Below, piece after piece: positions 23,492 to 35,345 of a stretch of 64,000 nt of DNA (position 1 is the first letter of the stretch; every line of letters begins with the position of its first letter). The position numbers and the translations under genes were made by a program. Location: positions 11,042,001 through 11,106,000 of the forward strand of contig JAKCOZ010000014.1 in NCBI GenBank assembly GCA_022605955.1, written 5' to 3'. Source of the DNA: Rallus limicola (taxonomy: Eukaryota; Chordata; Aves; Gruiformes; Rallidae). The notes beneath the pieces are model-generated. The model saw only the letters and a list, made by a program, of their open reading frames with translations. It ran no database searches and was not told where the DNA came from.

Positions 23492-24038
23492 TATTGCCTT
23501 CATGCCGGATACAGAGATTTTAAGTCAAAGTAGGTGCGCAACGTACACGGTCGAGCTTTTATGCAGCTCTGTGCAACACTGCTTTGTGCAGTAAGTGTTA
23601 CAACAGGGACAGGTGAGATTACAGATGCTCTAGCTTCTCACAGACAAGGCAGGAAAACACCCAGAACACATACAGGTAAACATTATACCCATTAGCTCGT
23701 GCTCTGTTATGCAAAAGACAGAAACAAGAGCATTAATTTCAAACTTAATATCAAAGGAAGTTTCAGCCTGAATAACGCAGACTGAGAACCTGCCTAACAG
23801 AAACTTTCAGCTCTGCTCTCAGAAGTGAGGTTTTACACCAAGCTGAGAGAAAGCACAGTCCTGTTTGTTCCAATGAAAAACTCACGTTGCTCCAGAAAGC
23901 AAACAAGCACGTGAAACAGCAGTTTCTGTTTTTTTCAGACAAGTAATGCCAAAATAAGTTCAATCACCATTTTGAGTTTTTCAGTTATAAGCAAATGAGG
24001 AAAAGAAAAAAAAAAAAAGATAAAATTAAGTACAGCTA

Positions 24039-24062
24039 ACACATACCTAAACACATACCTAA
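24039..24062 (+). repeat. Perfect tandem 12-mer, two copies
   Basis: The unit acacatacctaa occurs twice back to back without mismatch. Probably a recent replication-slippage duplication. Confidence 0.9.
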
Positions 24063-24189
24063 TATCCTAATACACTAGCCCACATAACTTTAGGAAACTG
24101 TAACTTCTAATGCTAGTCGTAAAGGCAATTGTTGAAAAACTGACTGTAAAAATAAAAAACTATCTTGTGCTTATAATTATATTAAAGGC

Positions 24190-24240
24190 AGAAAAATACC
24201 CCAAAAGAAATGAGGGGGAAAAACCCCCCAAACAACCCAA
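24190..24240 (+). repeat. Imperfect C+A tract
   Basis: A- and C-runs (CCCC, CCCCCC) alternate and are interrupted once by a short G-run. Same class as the other C+A tracts. Confidence 0.75.
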
Positions 24241-25547
24241 TGCCACATTTTTAATGGAGAAGAGACTAAATCCAAATTACTCCAACCTAAAAACAGAATG
24301 CTTGCCTCTTCTTTTTCAGCCTTTCAAAAATGTAGTAAAGCTAAAACATCGCAATTTTATCTTTGAAAGGGACTCTGAACAGTTCTGACACCTCAGATAG
24401 TTCCTATTTTTTTCTGTTACGACAGTTTACATCAAAATCAATCTGCTTTCTCAACTGATGGGTTTCATTGCTCCAGACAATCCTCCCTCCCTGCCCCCTA
24501 ATATTTTTAATTTTCTGAAAATTAAGCATGTCATCAAGCATAGCACTTTTGTGACAGGACTCAAAAGATTACAGAAGTTCATCTCTTAAAGCTTGAAGCG
24601 AACTCCAGATTCAATATTTAATGAAACTGAGCAAGCTGCTGAATGTCCCAGAAATCCTCCAACTCTCTGCTCAGTGTTCAAAGTACCACACAGCTATGAA
24701 TTAACACTGAGACTAGATGAGATTTCAAGTAGCCAAGAACAGTGTTTTGCCATCACACCAACATATTTCTTTTTGTTGTTGTGGTTGGGTTTTTTTAATT
24801 TGTTTTGCTATTTAGCAGCACTAACTTGCAGCATTATATTGCAATTGCACATCCAAGCCCGGTACTGCAGCACTACATTGCTTAGACATAGCTCTAAGCT
24901 CTAACATGTTTTTAGGGTATGCAGCCAGCTCAGCTGTAAGCCTAAGGAAGATTTCCTTCAAGCCACAAAACTAAACTCCGCGCAAATATTTACAGCTCCG
25001 AGACCTCTAAAGGCTTAAAACAATATGCATTTTGTGGTACGCTAGAAGCCAACCCCGTACTGGTGATCTGCATAATGCAGAGTGCTCGGCAAGTACATCA
25101 CTGCAAATAAAGCATTGTTTCACCTTTGTATCTTAGAATTCTCCAAACTAAAAGCTGAATGAAATACTAGGGCTCGCTGTGCCTCCCCACCACAGACAGT
25201 GCTGTAGCGGTTCGTCCATTACATTAAGTTCGCCTAAAACTTCCCATGCCTCACAACCGTTTCTCATCCCCTCTCGGCAGATGAAACACAAGTTCATCTA
25301 AAACAAACCTAGGATGAGTTCATCCAATCTAGCTTATTTTTCAACCCCCTAAAACTACGCAGTAACCCACTCAAACAGAAAATTTCCCAGACAATGGAAT
25401 CCTTTCAAACTGCACAGCCGACAGGATTCCCCAGTTGTCAGTTTTAAGTGCGTGCCAGCACGAAATGTTCTTGAATCTGAAATTTATAATAATCACTCCT
25501 ATTGATAATGTGAGCAGAAGCAGAATTACATCACAGTTAACACTTAC

Positions 25548-25900
25548 CAAAATACATTATGTTTCTCATTAATCATGCAGTCAGGATCCCACCGCTGTGT
25601 GTTCAGCATTAGCTCCCGCACAGGGCTGACATGTAAAACAGAGCTCTTTCATTCTACATTACGTGGAAATTTCCCAGCACAAGAAGCGTGAGCGAGCGGC
25701 GTGCCTCCTCAGGATGAGCGCTTTGCAGGCAGTCTTATCCCTGATACAATCCCTGTCTGATTTAGCGTTTACTCCGGCTGCATGCTGCACTGCCCATTCT
25801 TACTGTAATCTGACTCCTCCTTCTGATGTCCTTGCCGTGCCTGTGACATCAGGACTAAGAGTACTACAAACAGATCTTTTCTTTAACAGGCTTGCAACGA
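25548..25900 (-). other. Candidate first-exon/promoter segment (unproven)
   Basis: On the minus strand a strong donor (ttttg|gtaagtg, exon end at 25548) follows a short open frame starting with ATG at 25576 (MINEKHNVF, then a split codon). Upstream on the same strand the DNA is somewhat richer in GC and CpG than its surroundings, including a CGCTCGCTCACGC type patch near 25685-25700. A palindrome-like gttatgtcac bZIP-type motif lies near 26040. This arrangement would suit an alternative first exon transcribed leftward. The 5' boundary is a guess, and no known protein N-terminus is recognised. Confidence 0.18.
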
Positions 25901-25943
25901 CGTGCTCTAATATCCTGGTTAACCTAACCATGGCTTGGAAATT

Positions 25944-25956
25944 AAAAAAAAAAAAA
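25944..25956 (+). repeat. Poly-A run (A13)
   Basis: A short homopolymer that is part of a low-complexity cluster with the T-run and C17 run just downstream. Confidence 0.85.
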
Positions 25957-25995
25957 GCCCTTCTGAAATAATATGTATTTTTTTTCCCTTCCTTT

Positions 25996-26019
25996 CCCCC
26001 CCCCCCCCCCCCAACCCCT
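25996..26019 (+). repeat. Poly-C tract (C17) plus aacccc
   Basis: Seventeen C followed by AACCCC. The minus strand is G-rich and could form a G-quadruplex. Run length is likely polymorphic and may be mis-sequenced. Confidence 0.9.
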
Positions 26020-29004
26020 CTGGCAGCAAACGCGTTCCGTGACATAACGTGCTCAATTACATAATAGATGGGAAAGACAAAGCATATATTGTTGGCGTAT
26101 TTTTCTTTGAAGGGCAGGCTCCAGGAGAAGCCCTGAGTGCCCCGATTCCCCAACTTCAGAAGAACATAAAGATGATTGGCACTTTGAAAGAGCATGCACC
26201 CTTAGGACTTCTTCCCCTTTTCCCTCCCTTCCTCCCAAATCAACAGCTCCATTTCAATAAATTATTTTAATCCGGATGCTGGATAAAGCATAGTTTGTTT
26301 CTATTTTAAAAAAACAAAACACAACTGACCAATAGGTAGCTCAATTTCAATAGAGCTGAACTGATTTTTATAAAGTACAATTTCTTCACATGAATAACAA
26401 AGTCCAAGGACGGAAGATATATGACAGTGAGGACTTGTAATGGAGTTTACAACCTTTCACCCTCCAGGTCTCTGGTTCCTTTCCGGCCCAGGTTGATAAG
26501 TCATTAGAAGCTGGTAGCTATTTTATTGTTCTGTGACAAATGGAGTAGCCCTAAGTTAGTTGTAAATAGGTCCCCACACAGCCCCTGCTGCTATATGAAC
26601 TAATAGTAGCTCCAGAGGAAGACAGACCAAAGAAATACCAAAATACTCTCCACCATCTACACGTACTGCCTTGGGATGGATCTGACACACACTGGTGTGG
26701 CATTGTGGTGAAGATGATGCGGTCTGCATTTATGCACTTATTATGTCTTCTGTGAATCGATAGAGGACATCGGTTTCCTGCTGTCAGTCTGGCATGTATC
26801 ACTGATAATACACTTAAACTAAATAAAGGTAAAAAATAATGGACAGTATGCTGAAGTGTTTATTTCATTATAACAGGATCTAATGGGATGAATGCTTTCA
26901 TTCTGCAGGAAAGAAGATGACAGGTATAATTCATTTAAAGCTCCGCTGCTTATTTGTAAAAGCTCCACATAGTAACTACTATTTCATGAGGTCTGATCAC
27001 TTAGGGCAAAATTATCCCACCAGCACAGCAGCCAAGGAACGCTCCAATTGCAGAGGAAGAGTTAAGGGCCCTGGCGTACATCGCCACTACACATCTCTCA
27101 GCAAGAGTCCTCTGCAGCATGGCTCTCACGAGGTTTCACGCTACCTGTATGAAAGTCACCGAGATTAAATGCTGCCGGCGGGAACTGGGGCATGAATTTC
27201 AGTACTGTCCCTCACCAGCAGTCCCAGAGATCTCCATTTCTGATGCATAGCTTTTCTCAGTGTCCTCGCTTATTCCAGCTCTCCCTAGGAAGAGGCACAC
27301 CTGAAGTAAGAAATACATGGTACATTGATAAACCCCAAAATAAACTTTGCTTCACATCTAAAAAGCACGCAGTGCAGGAGAGTGCTTTAAGGCCACAATG
27401 TATCGGGAGGAAGATCAAGACTTCTCAAGTGGTTCAAACTGACCAACAGCAATTTGAGCAAATCCTAAATCACAGCCTAGAAAATCCTGAAGAGAAAAAC
27501 AAAAAAGAAAGAAAAAGAACTGTCTGCAATCCACGGCCTGTGTTTTAACTAGAGGGTTTGTGCAGTAAGAATCTCATGGTACTTTCCTCTATGGCATCAT
27601 TACAATGCTCATTCTGCTTTACAAGGAAGGATACCTCTACAAGAGAAAACACAACCCTCATAGGCTGGTTTAAAATATTTCAGCTGAGCCACTCTAAGTC
27701 CTCTGAGCAGTAGGTATTAGGAGTCTTCCACAGCGAAAGCATTCCCTCCCCTCCCTTCACCGGGGGTAAAAGCTCAGAGAATCAATTCACTGTGAAATCC
27801 TTCAGCTCCTGTGCTAGCCCCGAAGCACTTCTGCAGCAGCGCTGAGTGATGCCCGTCAGGAGCATCACTGTGAGGCTGCGCTGACCTACCACAGACAAGT
27901 TCGGGCTCATTCTGCCAGGAACCTGACCCTGTGAGATGCAGGCTACTCAGCCTCCACCTTCCTCCAAGCTGATATGCCTTGCCAGCCAGCCAGCCAGTCA
28001 AGAGCTCTGGTACAGACCTGTGTAGAAGTACCATGCTGCTGTCAAAGGTCCCTTCTTGAGCTAGCTGCTCTGTGTTATAATACCAGTGCTGATTCAGTGG
28101 AGCCTGATGGCACCTCAGCACCTCAGGAAGCATAAGTAGCAAAGTGCAACACAGACTGATGGGTTTTTCGCCACTTGGTTCTGAATGTTACCTCCACTTC
28201 TGTTTTGCACTTCAGGATGCAAACCAATCAGGACCATCTCCACCCTTATTGCTTCTTACAGTAGAAGTTTTAATTTCTTTGGATTTCAACTATGGAACAA
28301 ATGCAATCAAGGAGGAAAAGTCATTGGTGGTCTCTCCTAGAAAGTTTTCACAGCCCAAATTCACACACTCCGTGCCAAACTCTGCTTTCATTTAGACACA
28401 CATAACATTAATGAAGTGCAAAAAAGAAGTAGAGTTCCAAGCAAGGGACAAAGAATAAATTTGACTCCCAGAGTGGAATATTGTCACTGTTAATGACAGC
28501 AAGGATTAGTTTAGTAATTGCAATCCCAAATGACTGGTGTTTTAACTCAAACACTGAGGACTCTGATGAACACAACTATGGCGAGTAGCAAACACTGGTG
28601 TGCATCTGGAGATCTGAGTAGACCCAGTCAGGGCATGTAGGATCACGCAGAATGAATGAGAAAATTAGCCCATGATGTCAGCCCAATGGTGCAAACTCCC
28701 AATCACCAACAAGCAGGCACAGGCTAACCAGCATTTAACTTTGCTACAAACACAAATCAACTGCAAAATCATCATATTTTCATGCAAGGTTCACCCATGA
28801 AAAGAAAACCCCCAAATCATCGTGATTCAACAATAGAACATAACATTCAAAAAAAAGGAAGTACCTTCTGCTAAAACAGCTACCCCAACAGTATTATTTC
28901 TGACAACAGAAGTAGTTTCTACTCCCTGAAAACCTCCTCTCCGATAACCTGCTGCTTCTTCTCCTAACAGAATCTCCACCTTGATTTCTTCTGCCTTTCC
29001 TCAG
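26020..29004. other. GC-richer noncoding or exon-poor region with plus-strand open frames
   Basis: This stretch is less AT-rich than the rest of the window and carries several moderate plus-strand frames (26917-27168, 27192-27548, 28144-28395). The 27192-27548 frame starts with a true ATG with G at -3 and runs 118 codons, but I recognise no domain and see no good acceptor before it. A (CCAG)n microsatellite lies at 27981-27998. Two strong acceptor-like pyrimidine tracts end the stretch at 28970 and 29004. It could be transcribed, for example as a lncRNA, but nothing proves it. Confidence 0.4.
27981..27998 (+). repeat. (CCAG)n microsatellite
   Basis: Four tandem CCAG-type units, the last one imperfect (ccagtc). 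Confidence 0.85.
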
Positions 29005-29292
29005 ACAGACAACCCCACTTTTGGCAAAGGATTTTCCACAAAGGACAGATTTTCAAAATGCAGATTTACCCTACAAGACATTACCTCCTCAGAAAAAAAC
29101 AAAAAGCGAGCAGAGAGTACACATCCCAGAAGTACAGTGCACACCCTACATTTCTCCAAAGTTAGGAAAGCCACAGGTTATGCCCCACACCTGACTTGGT
29201 CTAGGGCCAGAAGGCCACTTCACAAGCTATCTGTGCTATCTGTGCTTCCTACTGATTTTTGTCTACCGACCGGTTTACACAATGCCTCCATG
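29005..29292 (+). other. Best exon-like open segment, 288 bp (unproven)
   Basis: A very strong acceptor (ttcttctgcctttcctcag, AG at 29003-29004) is followed by 96 codons open in phase 0. They end exactly at a codon boundary at the near-consensus donor ccatg|gtaagg (29293). The length is a multiple of three, so inclusion would not shift a frame. The frame stays open past the donor to a stop at 29338-29340. The predicted peptide starts TDNPTFGKGFSTKDRFSK and is basic, Ser/Thr-rich and low in hydrophobics, suggesting a disordered segment; I recognise no family. A tandem 9-mer (ctatctgtg, 29227-29244) gives a repeated LSV. A second strong acceptor lies 34 bp upstream (28970). Seen: splice consensus and open frame. 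Inferred: exon status, which chance could also explain in 64 kb. Confidence 0.28.
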
Positions 29293-31867
29293 GTAAGGAT
29301 TAAAACCACTTCAGGCACGTCTGTTGCAGAGACCAATTAATATTTAATATTAATGCACCCAGTTAATTCCCTAGGATTCCTGGAAAACTCTCTTCCAGTT
29401 TTGAACTCTCCCAGGAGGCAACTAATATTAGATTTCTACCCAGACTCTACCCAGTTAGCTTTGATGAATTTCAATCAGTAAGGCTGACCACAAACCCTTT
29501 CTTGAAAATGCAGGAGGTTATCAAGGGACTCTTTGCTGGAAGAAATGCAATAGGAGGCAATGAAATAGACTAGTGACACAACATTTTAAGCTTATGCATC
29601 ATGCCTAGTAGGTTACAAGATCTCATACACTTGAAAGGTGTCCAGATTTTCTTAAAATAAATTTTATCTACTGTACAGACAGCTATTAATAATAAAAATT
29701 TAATGTGCAAACACTTGCTCCGAGAAGCATTCCCAATCACACTTCACCTACTAATCTGCCAAAAGCACCCCAAAACGAAAAGATCCTTGAATGCAAAGTA
29801 GGGCTAGAACTTCTACATAATTTAGAAATGGATGTATGGCAGATATTTAATTCCTGTTAGCACTACAGTAACCACAGTGCAGAAATAAAAAACAGCAAAC
29901 AAGCCACAGTTTTGTAAGGCTCCAAAAGTAAGTGAAAGTGCTTCCAAGTGCACATATTTTTGTGCCTCAAACCAAATATACTAAGTATGTCGGCTAGAAA
30001 TTCAGTTTGTTTTTATTTTGAAGCCATCTGGAGTAGTTTAAGACACACTACACAATAATGCAGATTTTGTGATTTGTTACTCATCTCCTGAGGTTATGCT
30101 AAAGGATAAAAAGGGAAGGAGCAAGTTATGTTTGTATATTTTAACTAGCCATAGAGACTCGTCTTTTGTTTTGCACATTCTCCACCAGCTAAAACTACCA
30201 TTTTTTATTTTTTTAATTTTTTTTTTTTTTTTAAACAAGGTATTTTACCCTTGACTCAGGAGTGTCACTTCTGGAAATCGGTGATATTTGTCACCATGAA
30301 TACCATTTAACTGCAGCAGTACCCAAAGGAACTCAGTACCGCCACACGTGAATACAACTGGAGGAACTTAATTAATCTTCCTGTCACTTCCATGATGCTT
30401 TTCATTAGTTTAGCTGCTATCTGATCAACTGCTCCATTCTCTATTGGAAATGGCTAACCAGAACCTCCTATAAAAGTGTTTTCAAGAGGTAAACAAAGAC
30501 TCACCTTTGATTCTGCGAGCCTTTACAAATCTTTGCCATGCAGACTTTATCAGTTCAGTAACAGTACTTGCAGCACTGCTCTTTTAAGCAACCAGGGACT
30601 TTCTACATACGAGGCTTAGAAACATAAATAGCAGCAACACGCATGTTTGTAAGCTTAAAACTAGTACTTCTAGTATTTTATAGTTTGCACACAGATGACA
30701 TGTGGCAATTGGAAGGTCATATTTTTCTGAATTTCCTTCCCATGGATATGGATAGATATTGCACAAACAAACAGAATGCTGGCAACATAAACCCAACTTT
30801 ACACTTTAGGCACTATTATTGCTTCTTTTTCTAAATGACCAATCCTGTCACCTTCTCTTCCTAAGGATGTGACACAATTTAAGATAATGAATGTGAATGA
30901 ATAACACACCTGGCACAGAAGCTTCTTTGACTATGTATATTGATGATAATTTTAAAGAGCAAGATGTTCTTAAAAGCAAACAAGACCAAAAAGGAGTTTG
31001 TCTGACTCCATGTCATAGATATTTTCACACATACACTCACATCATCATTTTTTCAGTCAGAGAATGAAAACTGGAACTGGTGGTACTGTCAACTCCAATA
31101 TGCATAGTCCTTACTTTCTCTCTTTCCCTTGTAATTTAATTTCTGTACTACACTGAGTAAAATTTGTCTAACAAACCTGTGGGTTTTGAGCACATCATAT
31201 GTAGACAATCCATCGCTCCCCTTACTGAGATGAATGAATCAGTGAGTGTTTCATGTTTTTATACATCTTTCTGACAAAGTTTTGCAACCTACCTTTACAG
31301 ATTCATCACTAAATCCAGGAGTTGTATTTTCACAGTTTATAAATTTATAATAGATACATTTGTGTTTAGAAATGTTGCACTGAGAAATTCTGCCCAGCTT
31401 TAGCACTCCAGATTTTTTTATTATTTATTTTTCAATCTGATTTATAGGATGTAATCCGTTCATAAGTCTGACCTGCATTTTGCATTTCTGATTTTATCAT
31501 TGTGAATTAGCTGAGTTTGATATATATAGAATCTGTCAGTTAACCCCTTATTAACAAGATGTCTATGTACATGCTTTATGCTGTATAGTGCATTCGTTTA
31601 AAATAAGTGGCCAAAAGTGTACCTCTGTTATTGCTGAAATCTTTATCAACCAAATGACAAGTCCCAAATAACAAAACCAGATATTACATAGTGAAATGGT
31701 GTGTTTGTAGTGTTTTCATTCAGTTACACTAAAATAACTAAAACTTATTGCATTATTAATTACCAAGTCATCATAAATTATAGCAACACAGTTATTGCAT
31801 AGGCATCGGTTATCTTTCAATGTCAGAAAATCATTAGGACTCTTGTATTCCCCAGTAGTTTCATGTA
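29293..31867. other. AT-rich noncoding DNA
   Basis: No gene or named repeat. A T-rich tract lies at 30200-30232. Confidence 0.65.
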
Positions 31868-31998
31868 AGTTGTTTTTGGTTTGGTTTTTTGGGTTTGGAT
31901 TTTTTTTTGGGGGGGAGGGGGAAGGGGGTGGGACAGGCAGGGCAGAAGTATGTGGGTTTTGTTTATTTGTGGGTTTTGTTTGTGCTTGTGTTTTTTTT
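31868..31998 (+). repeat. G+T tract with G-quadruplex motif and tandem 14-mer
   Basis: A T/G-only stretch leads into G-runs of 7, 5, 5 and 3 (31909-31932), plus another GGG at 31940-31942, separated by 1-3 bases. This fits the G3+N1-7 quadruplex pattern on the plus strand. It is followed by two exact copies of tgtgggttttgttt (31951-31964 and 31968-31981) and a T-run. The open frames on both strands here come from the low-complexity composition. Confidence 0.88.
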
Positions 31999-34900
31999 TT
32001 TTTCCTTCAAGAAATTGCATCAATGAAATGGGGATCTCCTCAACAAATGTTTTAAGACACATGTGCAAAAGTTATACAGGCCTGTTGATTTCAAAAAGTC
32101 TTTAGTCCAAGTAGCTGCTGCTTGACATCTTCCTTTCTTTCTTCAAGGCATCTTGGAAAGTGCCACAGCACACTCCTGACATGAGGACAGCATCAAGCAT
32201 TTTTCAAAATACAGAATAAAAATATTTAACACTTACAGCTCTTGCAAATCACTGGTAACAATCTTACTATCTCCATCTAGTGGCTTACACTATTAGGATT
32301 TTTGCTCTCAATGCCATAAGAACTTTTTGTTGTCCTTTGCCAAGCACAGTTTTTTCATTTCCTGCTTTTGGCTTTCCCCATACATTTTCCATACTTCTTA
32401 CTTCTAATTTATATCGATCACTAGCCACTTCCTCTTTTATCATTTTGTTCCAAATTGCTTTTTAATTTCTTGATGCTGTCCTCATTTTGTGGCTGACCCT
32501 GAACAGACTTGTAGCCAAAGTTTTCCATTTTCCAAACATGAAATTAATTTTTTAAGTCATCTGGTAACCTCTAGGTATTTAAGGAAGTGTCAGTTTTCTT
32601 TCCAAGCATTTTTATCTTCCCCACCCCAAACATTTCTGTTCCTACTTTTCCTTTAAGGAATAAAACATCTTGAAGAACAGAACATGTGAAAGTTTTTATC
32701 TGCATTCTTTTTGCTCCTATAGAATAATCAAATACCATACCCTTAATTCCCTAAATGGAGAAAGTTCAAGATATGGGCATAAAACATTATTCATTCATTT
32801 TCTTGATGCTGTACAGAGCTGTTTAATGAAGAGAAAAAAAAAAAAGTAACCAGTATGGTTTGACTTTTCCCAGTGATTATGAAGGCACTGAGCTGTGATT
32901 TTAATAACTGCAAGAGGAAAATGCCAGCAGATGCATTGCCAATATGAGTGGGTGCAGATCAACTTGGGTTTTATACTGGGTCAGTTGATGTGAGCAAAGC
33001 TGCAGCCTAGACCTACAGCCAGGAATGGACACAAACCTTGCCAGCTGCCCAGCATTACAGCTTCTCTTCTGTTTAGGAGAGCTGAGGTACTTTGCAGCAG
33101 CACCTGAAGCACCTGTAAGGTACCAGCTCTGCATCTGAAACTAAGAACAGAGGTTAAGACACATCCAAATTTAACTACCTAAAAAGGAGGCATCTCAGCT
33201 AAATTGGTCAATGCTACAGGTGCCTCCTGGGGCAACTTATCCTATGGAAAATTGTTGTCTGAGAGGAAGAAGATCAGTCCCTCTCTTCTGTCATTCCACT
33301 GACTCACAGAAGTTTAACATCTGACTTAGGTTGGCAATAAACTTTTAGACAGTTAAAATTAGGCAGGAGAAATTTCATCTCTAATCACAGTTTCACTAAT
33401 CTCATAGAAAACACACATGATGTGTTTGAGTTCCTCTTTAATAGCCAAAGAAAATGTTTTTTGGCCCATATGATGCTAGTCAAAGGTAAGCTGCAATCTA
33501 TCTAAAGCTGCTATATAGAAAGGAGAAGAGGAAAAAAGGGCAGCAGGCAAAACACTACTTTGAGGATATAAAAAGATCCAAGTTACAGCAATATCCAACT
33601 TTTTAAGAGATAGTTTTGAAAAAATTATTCTGTTTTTATTCACACCAGCAGTGTATTTGATTCACATGTCTACATATAAGCATTTTGCAGCTCCACACAT
33701 ACAAGCTTCACATCAAAGAAATAAGAAATAAATCATCATGAAGTGAAATATCAGTGATACATATTTTTCCCCACAGCCAATCTCACCGTAGATGGGATTT
33801 GACTCAGATATGGACACCTAAGTTTTAACGTGTATATGTAGGTGCCTACTTGCAATCTGGATGTCTAATTTCTCATCACAGTCAAGAGGGATCAAATTGA
33901 TGCAGTCAACATAGTCAGAAGAGTTATTTATCACATCTGGAAGTAGACACCAACTTTGGTTGGCCAAATAGCTTCCATATTGACCAGAATTTCACCAATC
34001 AAAAGACACCTTAGTCATTCATAGGTACCTATACACACACACCTAATTATACATAGCATGAGAAATGCAAGCTGAATCCCAGCCAAAGCTTCCAAACCTC
34101 TTAGAAGACCTGTGACTCCTGTAGATAACTCATAGCCATTGAGTGCCATTCGGCTCCACCTGGGATCATCACAACACCTACCAACTGTGCTCGGCAACAT
34201 TAAGCAGCAATTTAGAACAGAACATGAAGAACACCTGCAAGCCAAACCAGCATGAAGTTTATACAAGAAAAAATGAATTCTCTCCTAAGGAGTTAACTAT
34301 AATATTAGCTTCCCCAGTTTCCTGGGCTCTTAAATGCCCACACAGTGCCTCAATATGTAATCCTATGCAAAAAAACCTGCAAAGATCAAAAACGTTGGTC
34401 TCACAAATGTATGTCATAGAGGAAAGTACCAGTCTAAGTCTGACCACCAAGCAGTCATCCTACAATAACCATGTTCTACTGAAATCCCTGTGCATTAACT
34501 GATGCTTACCTTTAAGGAAAAAAAAATGGGAGCATGTAAAAAAGTGGCTCTTACATGATATAGACATTTAATGTTAATAGCAAAAAGAAAAAATGTTAAA
34601 GTCACCCAGAAACAATAAAAACTTTTTAATTTCAAAAGCTGCAGTACTCTTCTCCCAGCAAAAGGGCAGGGAGGGGGAGTTACTGCTTTTCAGCACTCTG
34701 TCAACAGTGTTCAAATACATTCCTACGTGGTTTATAATAATTAACAGTAAAAGGAGAGTTTTCATCTCTGTTCCTACCTTTTGATCTTATTGACAGAGCC
34801 TCCTGCCATTCTAATTCAGAGCGACATGTACAGCAAAAAACTCCTGTCTGTATCTGTTCCTGACTTTCTTGTTACATCTTTTTCCTGCATGGTTTCCTTT

Positions 34901-35229
34901 TGATCTGCCATACCTCTGAATTTAATTACCAGGTTTGAAAACACCCTGCTGTAATAGCAGCCTATAAGTAATTCTGTTTATTTCCCACAGCTGAAAGAAA
35001 AGACTATATCCGAAAGCCAAGATCTCTCATCGATATGTACTTTTTAGACTCCATCTCAGTGAAAATACTTTGCCATTAATAATTCTGAAAGACAATAGCC
35101 TAAATAGGGTACTGGTGCTATTTGTTGATAATGCAGTGACTTCATTTTTAGTCGATCTGCCACTCAATACATCCAAAAATAAGCCTAAATACAAATGCAG
35201 AGACAGAAAACACTGGACTAAGTACTTAC
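31999..35229. other. AT-rich noncoding DNA
   Basis: No gene recognised. Phrases such as gacacctaag and taggtgcctact at 33770-33870 hint at a very old interspersed repeat (see findings). A splice-like 41-bp segment at 33445-33485 (plus) is noted but is too short to support. Confidence 0.6.
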
Positions 35230-35345
35230 CTCACAGGATTATTTTTCTTCTCTGTATGACGGAGATAAACAGCATACCACAGATGAAAGTGTACGTTATA
35301 GCTTAATTTCATACTCTTGCAAAGCATTAACTGAAGGAATTTCAG
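35230..35345 (-). other. Candidate exon on minus strand (unproven)
   Basis: Read on the minus strand, a consensus donor gtgag|gtaagtact (exon end 35230) is preceded by 116 bp with one fully open frame (38 codons, beginning LKFLQLMLCKSM). A moderate acceptor, ttttcacacctag, lies at 35346-35347. The donor is among the best in the window. The acceptor is weak in pyrimidines and no protein family is recognised. It may be a noncoding-RNA exon or chance. Confidence 0.17.

Larger units (their letters stand above)
23492..25547. other. Noncoding DNA, moderately AT-rich
   Basis: No gene recognised. Contents: an A-rich run at 24001-24018, a perfect tandem 12-mer at 24039-24062, a C+A tract at 24190-24240 and a G+T tract at 24772-24808. 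A 103-codon plus frame (24593-24904) has a hydrophobic middle only because it reads through T-rich DNA. Confidence 0.6.

Noticed and set aside
27774..28142. 122-codon minus-strand frame
   Set aside because: Sits across a CCAG microsatellite, has no recognisable domain and no supporting splice site.
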